Positions 55,225 to 64,000 of a DNA stretch of 64,000 nucleotides are shown piece by piece. Each line of letters opens with the position of its first letter. Within the stretch, counting starts at the first letter, position 1. Under the pieces are notes generated by a model. That model was not told where the DNA came from. It saw only the letters and a program-made list of their open reading frames with translations, and searched no databases. Source of the stretch: Malania oleifera. Lineage: Eukaryota; Streptophyta; Magnoliopsida; Santalales; Ximeniaceae. The DNA lies in the NCBI RefSeq assembly GCF_029873635.1, contig NC_080417.1, positions 30,058,214 through 30,122,213 of the forward strand, given 5' to 3'. A program made the translations under genes and the position numbers.

Positions 55225-55815
55225 TCACATAAGCGGTTGTAATGAGCTTCTGCACAATTTCTCCCGAACAAAGTGACAATCAATTTCAATGTGCTTCGTC
55301 CACTCATGAAAGACCGGGTTGGAGGCAACAAGAAGAGTAGCTTCATTATTACACATCGACTTCATAGGCTGAGAATGAGAAATACCCAATTCTTCCAACA
55401 TGTTCTTTAACCAAACAAGTTCACAAGCAGTGTAAGCCATAGCTCTATATTCTGATTCAGCACTTGACCTTGCCACCACATTTTGTTTCTTACTCTTCCA
55501 AGAAACTAAAATAGAACCAATCAAGATATTGTACCCGGTTGTGGATCTCCGATCCAAAGGCGATTGAGCTAAATCTGCATTTGTATATCCATGGATATAA
55601 GTGTGACCTTGATCAAGATATAAAAGACCTCTCCAAGGTGCGCCTTTGAGATATCTCAAGATGCAAATTATTGTGTTGCAATAACTTGTCCTCAGAGAAT
55701 TTAGAAATTGACTCACAACACTTGTTGCAAAAGATATATCCAACAGAATGACTGCGAGATAGTTCAACTTTCTAACAAGTCTTCGGTATTGTCCAAGATT
55801 AGGGTAACAAATCAC
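55225..55815 (-). pseudogene. Copia RNase H region
   Basis: A 196-residue open stretch with RRLVRKLNYLAVILLDISFA, YLKGAPWRGLLY, STTGYNILIGSILVSWKSKK, NVVARSSAESEYRAMA and HIEIDCHFVREKL, all typical of copia RNase H. It degrades the RNA strand during reverse transcription. It is part of a polyprotein whose other sections carry stops. Confidence 0.92.
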
Positions 55816-56640
55816 CTATATTCGGCACCAACTTGTTGTTAGGATTCATGGATGTAACAATTGGTTTAGATCCTAACAAGCCAATTTCATTGAACAGATC
55901 AAGAACATACTTTCTTTGTGGCAAAATAATTCTGATACGAGGTCTAGATACTTTTATATCCAAGAACTATTTCGATGGTCCCAAATCTTTGGTCTGAAAC
56001 TTAGTCTGTATAAAAATTTTGAGACTTTGAAACCTTTATCATCATCACCTATAATAACAATATCATCCACATAAATAACAAGAAGGATCCTACCCGATGA
56101 AGTATGACGATAAAACACGGAATGATCCACAACGCATTGTAGAAGACCAAACTCAAGTACTACAACACTAAAACGAACAAACCATGCTTTGGGAGACTAT
56201 TTTAAACCATATAAAGTCTTCTTGAGCCATCATGCTAAGCTTGAGCCCCCTTGAGCAACAAACCCAAGTGGTTGCTGCATATAAACTTCCTCCTCAAGGT
56301 CACCATGCAAGAAGGCATTTTTCACATCTAACTGATGCGGAGGTTAGTGACAAGTAGTAGCCAAGGGATGAACAAACGTACTGATGTAAGTTTGACAACC
56401 AGAGAAAAAAGTATGAGAATAATCCAAACCATACACCTGAATGTATCCCTTAGCAATTAGACATGCCTTTAGATGAACAACAGAACCATCAGGGTTGACT
56501 TTCATAGTGTGAACCCAACAACAACCAACCACAAACTTGTCAAGAGGAAGAGGTACGAAGTCCAAAGTACCATTTTCATGTAAAGCATTCATCTCTTCAA
56601 CCATAGCATCCCTTCACCCAGAATGGGCTAAGACTTTCGA
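55816..56640 (-). pseudogene. Copia reverse transcriptase
   Basis: Opens with ALHENGTLDFVPLPLDK and GCCWVHTMKVNPDGSV (56604-56344). The catalytic box reads IYVDDIVIIGDD near 56060-56090. Frames shift and stops occur between these sections (for example near 56341). Domain identity rests on the YVDD box and its position between integrase and RNase H. Confidence 0.85.
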
Positions 56641-57960
56641 AACAGATTTAGGAAGGCTAGTAGATGATAAAGCAGTAACAAAACAATAATAGGAGGGCGA
56701 TAAAAAGTCATAACAAACATAGTTGGAAATGGGAAGTCTGATTATTAGATGAGGAAACCAAAGGCGTGGTAGTAGAAGCTAGAGGTGACTCTCTTGCTTG
56801 GAGCCACCATCGTGAATACACTTGCAAATTAGGATGATCAAGATGATGAGAAGGACTCAAACTACATGGAGACTTAGATGGCTGGTTGGGCAAGGACAAC
56901 AATGTAAAATCTAGAATATTAGGCAAAGGAAGAGACTTGTTGAGCTCAGAAGCACTCAGTGACTAGGTGTAGTAAGGTGTAGACTCAAAGAAGGTAACAT
57001 TGGTAGAAACAAAGAAGTGATGCAGCATAGGACTATAACAATGATATCCCTTTTTAGTATATGAGTAGCCCAAAAAGACACATTTTATAGCACGAGGATC
57101 CAACTTATCCACCTTAAAATTTAGTTGATGAACAAAGGACACACCCAAATATACAAGGAGGAAGAGAAAATAAAGATGAATTAGGAAAGAGAATGGAATA
57201 GGGAACTTCGCCATTGAGAATAGAGAATGACATTTTGTTGATCAGATACCTAGTAGTAAGTACTACATCACTCCAAAACACTTTAGATACATGCATTTGA
57301 TAAAGTAACGTGCAAATGATTTCAAGATGTCTATTTTTCCTCTCTATAGCCCCATTTTGTTAAGCAATGTGGGCACTGGATGATTGATGAGTAATACCAA
57401 ACTAAGTCATAAGTAGTGAATTGTGCATTGAAAAACTCTTTAGCTTAATCACTATGAAGTATTCGAATTGGCAAACCAAATTGAAGCTTTATTTCAAAAC
57501 AAGAAGGCACAAAATACAAGAAATAACTCAGAACGACCTTTTATTAAATATAACGAAGTCATTTTGAATAATCATCTACAAAGGTTATAAAGAATTAGAA
57601 ACCCAACTTGGACACAATCCTACTAGGACCCCAAAAATCATAATGAACTAACATAAAAGGGTTTGCAGCCCATTTATTGACTCGAGAAGCTAAAGGAACA
57701 TGATTGTACTTTCCCAACTGACAAGGCTTGCAATCGAGACTAGACACAAAACTCAAACTAGGAACAAGACATTTTAACTTTTCCAATGAAGGATGACCAA
57801 GGTGACAATGAATTTTGAAAGGTGTGGCAATAGCAGTGTAGGCGGTAGAAGGAGATAGCAGCTCAAAGTGATAGAATCCACCAGCTTCAAACCCTCCTCC
57901 AATCGTATCCCTCGTCTTCAAAACTTGAATAACCACACAATCATGGAAGAATGTCACTCA
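56641..57960 (-). pseudogene. Copia integrase with GAG-pre-integrase domain
   Basis: From the right: FKIHCHLGHPSLEKLKCL and CKPCQLGKYNHVPLASR (57830-57690), the zinc-binding pre-integrase region; then VHYDFWGPSRIVSKLGF and FITFVDDYSK (first catalytic Asp, about 57600); then a SD-stop-AKEFF remnant of the second catalytic site near 57450, where Asn has become a stop; then the C-terminal part with LNFKVDKLDPRAIKCVFLGY (about 57110). Several stops. The integrase would insert the DNA copy; this one is dead. Confidence 0.87.
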
Positions 57961-58240
57961 ACAATTCATGGATTTAATAATTTTGCTAACGGACATAAGA
58001 TTGAAAGGAAATTTGGGAATATATAAAACCGAAGGAAGAGAAATAGAAGAAGTGGGATTTATAGTCCCAATTCCCTTGATTGCAGTGGTGGATCCATCAG
58101 CAAGAGTCACACAAGGTAAATTTGCAGGATGTTGAAGAGTGGAGAAGAAGTTAGGTATACTTGTTACATGATCATTGGTAGCAGAGTCTATGACTCAAGG
58201 ACTAGGACGAGAAGTACTGAATGACGAGCATACTAAGTGA
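57961..58240 (-). pseudogene. Copia protease region
   Basis: Contains VIDSATNDHVTS near 58200-58165, where copia proteases usually have DSGAT, then LADGSTTAIKGIGTI and LYIPKFPFNLMSVSKI. The active Asp-Ser is kept, but the following Gly is lost. A stop precedes the motif. Confidence 0.8.
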
Positions 58241-58419
58241 TTACTTGTTTGGGCAAGAGATGTAATGGGAATATAAGCTAGTTGTGAGGTTTGATACTGC
58301 TACAACTTAGAATACTCTTTCCATTGACATCTGACATGGGTACAGTACGTTGCCCCCACTCGGCCCCAAAGGCGAGGAGTCAATGGTGGTTGCATTGGCT
58401 GCCCCCAAAGTTGTGAAGT

Positions 58420-59277
58420 TAGTGATGGCTGCCTTGGCAACACGTGAAGGTCTGCCGTAAGATCTCAACACTGCTCAATAGTATGATTACTTCATCCACA
58501 ATGAGTGCACTTGTGAAAAGTACCTCTACCTCGTTTATCTCTACCACTACGACCACTTGAACCACCTTGATAACTTTTGCGGTTGTTTGATAGAAAACTA
58601 GAATCACCTTGTGTAGCAAAGGTTGTCCTCTTCAAGCCAAATGCAAAAGTAGGAGAATGCATGCTAAAGGAAGGACGAAGGACACGAGAATAAACATTGG
58701 TAAATGATGGCAGCTTAGCACTACTAAGTATCTAGGATTGGACTGCCTGAAACTCGGGTCTCAAGCCTGCCAGAACACGAAGAACTATCATTTGCTCTCT
58801 CTGCTTCAGCATCTTATGAGTGTCGATAATTATAAGTTGCACGAAGTTAAGCTCCTCATGAATACGCTTCTTCTCTAAAAAATAATCCGCAATATTCCTA
58901 TCTCCTTGTTGTAACTGAAAGTACTTCAACATTAAATCATATATACATGTAATGTTACTGGAGTATAGAAGTTTGATATAGTCCCAAATCTCCTTGCACA
59001 TATCTAGATGCATGCACATCCATGCAATCTATGGCTCCATCGAATTCCACAAGAGAAAAACAATCAAGTCATCTTCTTGAACCCACTCATCTTTTCCCTT
59101 CTCATCAGAAGGATCAAATTGGAGCAAGTGGCCAGATTTCCCTAATTCTGCTAAATAAATCCGAACATATTTAAACCATTGAACATGGTTCTTTCCATCC
59201 AACTTTTGAGTTGTTATTTGTCGCAGCGATGTAGGAAACAAATTTTTGGGATTCATAGATTCCATCCCAACACTCAC
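58420..59277 (-). pseudogene. gag: Copia gag
   Basis: Starts at an ATG at 59277 with LRQITTQKLDGKNHVQWFK and VFLLWNSMEP. A TAG (likely from CAG) then interrupts before IAWMCMHLDMCKEIWDYIK, and the same frame continues to 58732. QLQQGDRNIADYFLEKKRIH follows the copia gag (UBN2-type) pattern. The nucleocapsid knuckle CTHCG-stop-SNHTIEQC lies at about 58465-58510. Gag would form the particle. Confidence 0.87.
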
Positions 59278-59816
59278 AAATCAGCAACCACACCAAAACA
59301 AGAAGAAAAATGAAAACTAATCAAGATAATCACAAGCTATGTGAAGCAGCGACACAACCATGGACAAGGTGAACAACTCACTGATGGATATAGCACTGCC
59401 ACAGCTTCACTACTAAACAAACGAATGCTGCCACGGCTCCAAAAAAGACTCACAAAGAAGCCTTCACAAACCTTGAACAGAGATTAACGGAATACTGTGA
59501 GTGTGTGGTCAAAAGAGGTTGAATTTTTGAGCAAAAAATGGCCTAAAAGCTTGTTAATATAATCTAGAGAAGGAATCAGAACATGGCAGAGGAAAAGAAA
59601 AAGAAAAAAAATGGCCAGAATTTCACTCACGTGCTGGCGTGTGGGGGCTCCTTTGGCAATGGAGTTTTGTGGGGTTAGGCTTCAGGGGGTTTTTGTTTAT
59701 TATTGTATGGTTGGTTTTGTGAAATAGTATGGGATGGAGGTGGATCTAGGAAGGACAGCCGCAGGAATGGCATTTTCCAGCAACGACTGAGGGAACAGGG
59801 TTTAGGTTGGATCACA

Positions 59817-59827
59817 CTCTGATACCA
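59817..59827 (-). other. Primer-binding site of the copia element
   Basis: TGGTATCAGAG on the minus strand directly after the 5' LTR, matching the usual initiator-Met tRNA priming site. Confidence 0.88.
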
Positions 59828-59995
59828 TGTTAAGATTTGATTGAAATGAATAACCTAACTTGAAGATAGGTCTCTCCCTCTATTTATAATACAAATTAAA
59901 TACATTTTAATGACAATAATACCCTTACTATCTCTCACTAATTAACATACTAACACAATAATAATAATACTAAAAGACATAAATAACCTCTAACA
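59828..59995 (-). mobile_element. 5' LTR of the copia element (168 bp)
   Basis: Minus strand starts TGTTAGAGGTTATTT and ends CAAATCTTAACA at the primer-binding site. It aligns over its full length to 54940-55110 with several substitutions and small gaps. Confidence 0.9.
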
Positions 59996-61362
59996 CAATT
60001 CAGCAGCAAAGTTGTATATGTGGAAGTTTTGGTTAGACTGAGCACTTCACTTTTCAATGAGTGCTTGGGAATCTGTCAAGGCCTCAGTGCGTGTTTTAGG
60101 TCATATTAAGGTCATCCAGTAAAATGCTTATATGCGCACATGAAAACTTTCAGGCTGATTTCATGGATCTGAAAGGCTATTTGGGAAACTGCCAAACCTA
60201 TTTAGATATGGACAAGTTGGGGAATTTTCCCCAAGTTTACTGTGCTTGGTGTGATTCGATATAGTTTTCACTTTTCATCATGGAGAGATTCAGATCCATT
60301 CAAACATTTTGCTCAAGAATTTCTGAAGCGAATGGCAGCATAAAGTTGGGCTCTAGTTGAATGAGATAGCACATCTAAAGTGGAGCAGGTGTGATCGATT
60401 TAGGAATTTTCAGATTGGCTCTTTTTTAACTGGAACCAAGCTTGGCCAAAATATTATGAACCTCTACTTATATCTGGGCCCATGGTTTAGCCGTTGAGCT
60501 TGCTGTGCTCAGCTCGTGGCTGCCTGCCTGACTCAAGTATAAAGTTACATGCACATGCATGCTAGATTTGATTGTCCATAAAATTACAAAGCACAAATTA
60601 AGTGTGGTATAGTTGTTTAGAGACATTAGCTATTACAATTTTGCCATGGGTTCCTATCATTTGCACAAGAAGCAACATATATTGTTGAAGTGGTTCAGTC
60701 TGGCATAAACTGTTTTTACCTTGTAATCATGTGCTATTTTGAGGTGCTACTTTTTTAGTAAAAGAAAAAATTGCTCTCCTAAATGGATTTCTGATTCTTA
60801 GTAATCTTGTAATATTTTTTTGAATTAGTAAAATAATATTATGATAATGTTTAGATATGAGATCTAAGCCTTTTTGCACAAGACACAAATTGTGTCTCTC
60901 TGCTCACAAAACCACATTTAGAACTGTATGACTGCTACTATTCTGGATTGCTAGTGGCTTCCCTGCTTGATTATATTATGTAGCTTTTCAACGTGGGTTT
61001 TGAGAGTCAGTGTCATCATTTGCTAGGGAGAGTTAAGTTGATGTTAAAAGCCCCGGGGTTTTTATTTGCTGTCAGAAATTTCCAACTTGCTATATTCTGT
61101 GCCGGGTTTGATGGAATATTATTCTGTTAACCTTTTTTCTAGATGGCAATATAGTATGCAGATCATTTGGAGAAAATGATAGGCTTGTTGTTACCTAGCT
61201 ATCATTCCTAGCTGTTCTTAGAAGTTCTATACGTAGGTTTACACATTCTACTAGAAGTTGTGGCAACACATTTTTCTGGAGTTTTTACTGGATTTGTAGG
61301 ATCCTTATTTGTTTCAACATTGCTGACTACCAGCTTTTATGTTTCAAGTCAAGAAAATTTAT

Positions 61363-61500
61363 GGTAAGGTTGCTCCTTTGTGACCGGTTGGTCATGTGTT
61401 AGTCCAAGAAAAAGCCTCTCTGCATAAAAGCAGGGGTAAGGCTGTGTACACTGTGATGACCCTCCTCCTACCCCTACAAAGTAGGGAGCCTTGTGCCCCT
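61363..61500 (+). mobile_element. tRNA-derived SINE-like sequence (Au-SINE-like)
   Basis: The phrases GGTCATGTGTTAGTCC (decayed box B), AGCCTCTCTGCATAAAAGCA, GGGGTAAGGCTGTGTACA, ACCCTCC and GTAGGGAGCCTTGTGC occur in the order typical of a widespread plant SINE. It is moderately decayed. A poly-G tract follows in place of the usual T-rich tail. Identification is from memory of the family. Confidence 0.65.
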
Positions 61501-62670
61501 TAGGGAAAGGGGGGGGGGGGGGGGTGTGTTGTCCTAGATTTCAGGTATGGTTTGGCTAGGTTTCTGAGGTCTGTTGCAGGAAGTTGGTGCCACAAGAAGC
61601 TTTGTCCAAAATTATCCCTGTACGTTTGTAATGCCAACAGGATATTGCTAAACTTGATATAGGATTCACTTGGACTCTAGATCCAGTTTCTTATAGTCAA
61701 TGGCCATTAAGGGAATTGAAATTTTTTTCACTTATTAGGCATTCCATAATTTGTTAATTATAGCTACCATTCCCGGACTTCAAGCTTTTTATGCTGTTGA
61801 TTCAGGGTGTTTAGTGGTTCCCAGATAGTATGCTAAATCTGGGGTTAGAGGCTTTACAAATTGTTGAGAAATAAGGCTTACCCCCTTGTTCCTTGGGTGT
61901 CTAGATTGAGCATCCCTAGTTTATGGCCAAGTTGGCAGAAGATGAAAGAATAGCAGAACTCTTCCTACCATAACAATATGCTGAAATCTCCTACGTTTTT
62001 CAGAAGTCCTTCATTTGACTGTGGTTCCCAATATTTTTGATTTGTTGTTCATGTTCATGCCTCATCCAGATAAAGTCCCCCCAAACTGAAGTTCCTCATT
62101 ATTAATAGTTTATGCTTGAAACAGGGGAATGTTAGGTTTTGCATGAATTATTGCTATGGGTGCTTTTGCACTTTTCAGTGGTCTCATGTTGATCCTCTCT
62201 TTACGCCCTCCTATGTTGAGCTATGGCACAGCGTCCACGTCCTTTCTGTGTCCAACACCAAATCTCCCAGGACACCTCTCAAACACTCTTTGGACACTTC
62301 TAGGCTACTTTCCGATTCACTTCAGACAAAATAGTGAGTGTATTACTGTAATATGATTTTGTAGTTTATTCATGAAAGATTGTAATTGTAAATAAAAAGA
62401 ATCACAATAGTGATCTATGTGAAATTATAATTAATTAGGCTTGGTGTCATGTTTGACTTTGTATTGAAGAAAATAGGAATAAGTGTACGTATCTTCAATA
62501 GGAATAAATGTATGTATTTGTATGTGATTTTCCCGATGTGCAGTACTTTATAAATGTAAAAGCTTAATATGCATATGTATACATCTCTCTCTCTCTCTCT
62601 CTCTCTCTGCCCTTCCCTCTCGTGCTGCTATATATATACATATTGTATATTTATTTATAGTTCTGCACTT

Positions 62671-62910
62671 CTAGGATTTATTGTGCCTCCATTCTTTGCT
62701 ATAATAGACACCCATTTCTGTGTTTGTGCTTAATAGTTGGTGAAGAAATCATCCACCTTAGGCTCCCATTTTACTTAATTTTTTGTTTGTTTAGGATTTC
62801 TTGTGTTTCCATCCTTTGCTGTAATGTACACCCATTTCTGTGTTTGTGCTTCCTAGTTGGTGAAGTAGTTATCCACCTCAGGTTCTCATTTTACTTAATT
62901 ATTTATTTGT
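62671..62910. repeat. Tandem duplication, two copies of about 120 bp
   Basis: CACCCATTTCTGTGTTTGTG and the flanking sequence occur twice at a spacing of about 120 bases, from about 62671 and about 62791, with around 10-15% visible differences. Confidence 0.85.
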
Positions 62911-63792
62911 TTCATGCTCCATTTTGGACAATCCACTTCCTTTGTTTGGGTTTAACTCCTCTTTACAGGTATTATAGAAAATCTTAGCTGATCCTTTTGT
63001 CCTTCATTTTAGCAAATGTTCTACTTAAAAGAACCAGGAAATAGTAAATTTCTGTGTCCAATGTGAAGGCAAAGTATGTCAATGATTCTAGCTGCACTAA
63101 TGTATGGTTGGGTCATCTCACTTTAATTGCACCACAAAGTATTGTCCAAATGAGAAGGAAGTGTGTCAACCACTCTAATTGTAGCTATATGTAACTAGGT
63201 CCTCTCTTCACTATGATCACATTGCAAAATATTTTGTGCATTTTAGAAGAACAGCAGCTGCCAGCGCCAAGCCATACTTCCTGATTGATGGGATTGGTTG
63301 TGAAATTTTTTCCTCCATTTTGCACAATTTAGGGTAATATAATGGCTGTAGTTTCCAATTCCATTTTACATGTTTACCTTGGTTCAAGTTATTCCAGGTC
63401 TACCCTTTCTTTTTGGAGCATCTAACATCAGCTAAGTTACTCTTATTGAAGCATTATTTGCAGCAGGCAGTAATTGTTCTTGGTCTACAAGATGATTGGT
63501 ATTGTTGCTAAATCAGTCCGCTTTGTATATGTTTCCTTCTAGAGAAAAAAAAAATCCCCTTTTCCTTCCCTCTTTCTCCTTTTACTTTTCAGGGTTAGGA
63601 GTTGTTAAAATCCCAATCCCAAGTATCATTGTAAATAATACACAAATTAGGACAGTGGATAAATATAGGGGATTTGATTTTATTTAGTAAGGGGATTGTT
63701 TCCTTGTTTAGGATAGGTAATAGTATTACATATTGGGATGTACATATGAACAAACTTATGCTTGAATAAAAGATTCATAGCTTCCGCTTACA

Positions 63793-63804
63793 TGGTATCA
63801 GAGC
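63793..63804 (+). other. Primer-binding site of the second copia element
   Basis: TGGTATCAGAGC immediately after the LTR end TTACA. It is the common initiator-Met tRNA priming site. Confidence 0.9.
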
Positions 63805-63829
63805 TAGGGTTTATCAACCTTAGCTAACC

Positions 63830-64000
63830 ATGGCCAACGGCATCATAAACAGCAGAGGGTCGACCTCTTCGGCAAATATCGACGGTGACTCAGAGGCCAC
63901 GTCCGTTGGGGGTTCGAATGGGCTTAGATAACACAGCCTTTCCACTTTCATTAGAGAAATTAAATGGAAAAAATTTCCGTGAGTGGGCTCAATCCATAAA
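63830..64000 (+). pseudogene. gag: Start of copia gag, frame-shifted
   Basis: From the ATG at 63830 the frame reads MANGIINSRGSTSSANIDG and ends at a TAA near 63929. In another frame PLSLEKLNGKNFREWAQSI follows to the window end, which matches the conserved copia gag N-terminal block. A frameshift between the two therefore breaks this copy. Confidence 0.78.

Larger units (their letters stand above)
54940..59995 (-). mobile_element. Complete but broken Ty1/copia element with short LTRs (5056 bp)
   Basis: LTRs of about 170 bp (54940-55110 and 59828-59995), a primer-binding site, gag, protease, integrase, RT and RNase H in copia order (integrase before RT) on the minus strand. No matching target duplication was seen (ATAAC left, CAATT right). 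The element is antisense to the upstream host gene. The lineage within copia was not assigned. Confidence 0.9.
59996..63602. other. No gene recognised; possible intron or 3' flank of the host gene
   Basis: AT/T-rich sequence with a SINE-like insertion, a G-homopolymer (61507-61524), a (TC)n tract (62584-62608) and a 120-bp duplication. A GC-richer open stretch at 62181-62334 was considered as the last exon but is unsupported. Confidence 0.45.
63603..64000 (+). mobile_element. 5' end of a second Ty1/copia element (cut by the window)
   Basis: A candidate 190-bp LTR (63603-63792, TGTTAAAATCCC...TCCGCTTACA), a primer-binding site and the start of gag are in normal order on the plus strand. The rest lies beyond the window. 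Confidence 0.78.

Noticed and set aside
54935..60000. Target-site duplication of the copia element
   Set aside because: ATAAC and CAATT do not match. Mutation at the left LTR end (TA for TG/CA) may hide the true boundary.
62156..62334. Last exon of the DUF1195 gene (acceptor TTTTCAG at about 62180, 51 codons to TAG)
   Set aside because: The acceptor is plausible and the stretch is GC-richer, but the peptide does not resemble the short C-terminus I expect for the family.

Overview
The window is nuclear DNA of a flowering plant, probably a eudicot. It is AT-rich, full of nested LTR retrotransposons and CACTA DNA transposons, and holds one recognisable host gene (a DUF1195-family membrane protein, 52456-52988) and a short decayed plastid DNA insertion. 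I see no bacterial-type operon, CRISPR array or intact RNA gene. Nearly all coding sequence is transposon-derived and broken.

Layout. 1-6057: 3' part of a minus-strand Tat/Ogre-like Ty3/gypsy element, with partial 3' LTR (1-1266), a 20-copy 66-bp tandem array (1477-2782), a 19-bp degenerate array (3219-3712) and a gag fragment (5633-6067), but no pol. 6058-10496: broken chromovirus-type pol A with LTR A. 9302-23451: two tandem copies of a 7.1-kb block, each holding the end of LTR A, a reversed LTR D fragment, a dead pol B and LTR B. The junction makes a chimeric LTR B/LTR A. LTR B is complete in the right copy (21789-24106).

25687-27696: minus-strand LTR-like element. About 27780-36658: left-truncated CACTA element with transposase remnants, a repeat-rich subterminal region and a right terminus. 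A solo LTR of family C (34178-35865, duplication ATTCG) sits in its subterminal array. 36980-37331: plastid trnI-trnA fragment. 37337-39705: LTR-like insertion with duplication AAAAT. 40224-40754: miniature LTR element (TRIM). 40845-41150: end of another CACTA.

41429-49036: full-length LTR retrotransposon of family C with paired LTRs, PBS, PPT and the duplication ATAAA. Its pol has lost RNase H and the integrase zinc finger by a deletion. 49042-51089: CACTA remnant interrupted by another minus-strand LTR-like element. 52323-52988: host gene. A complete but broken Ty1/copia element (54940-59995) lies antisense downstream, perhaps in an intron. A SINE-like sequence lies at 61363-61500, and a second copia element begins at 63603 and runs off the window.

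The transposons do not work together as a pathway. The most interesting shared structure is regulatory: several otherwise different LTR families carry a cluster of short palindromic repeats (TCGTCGACGA, GGTCGACC or CTTCAGACGTCTGAAG types) just upstream of the TATA box, and the module is absent from one solo LTR of family C. Boundaries given as exact rest on terminal TG/CA, PBS, PPT or target-site duplications read directly. Family names rest on recognised protein motifs and were not checked by a search.
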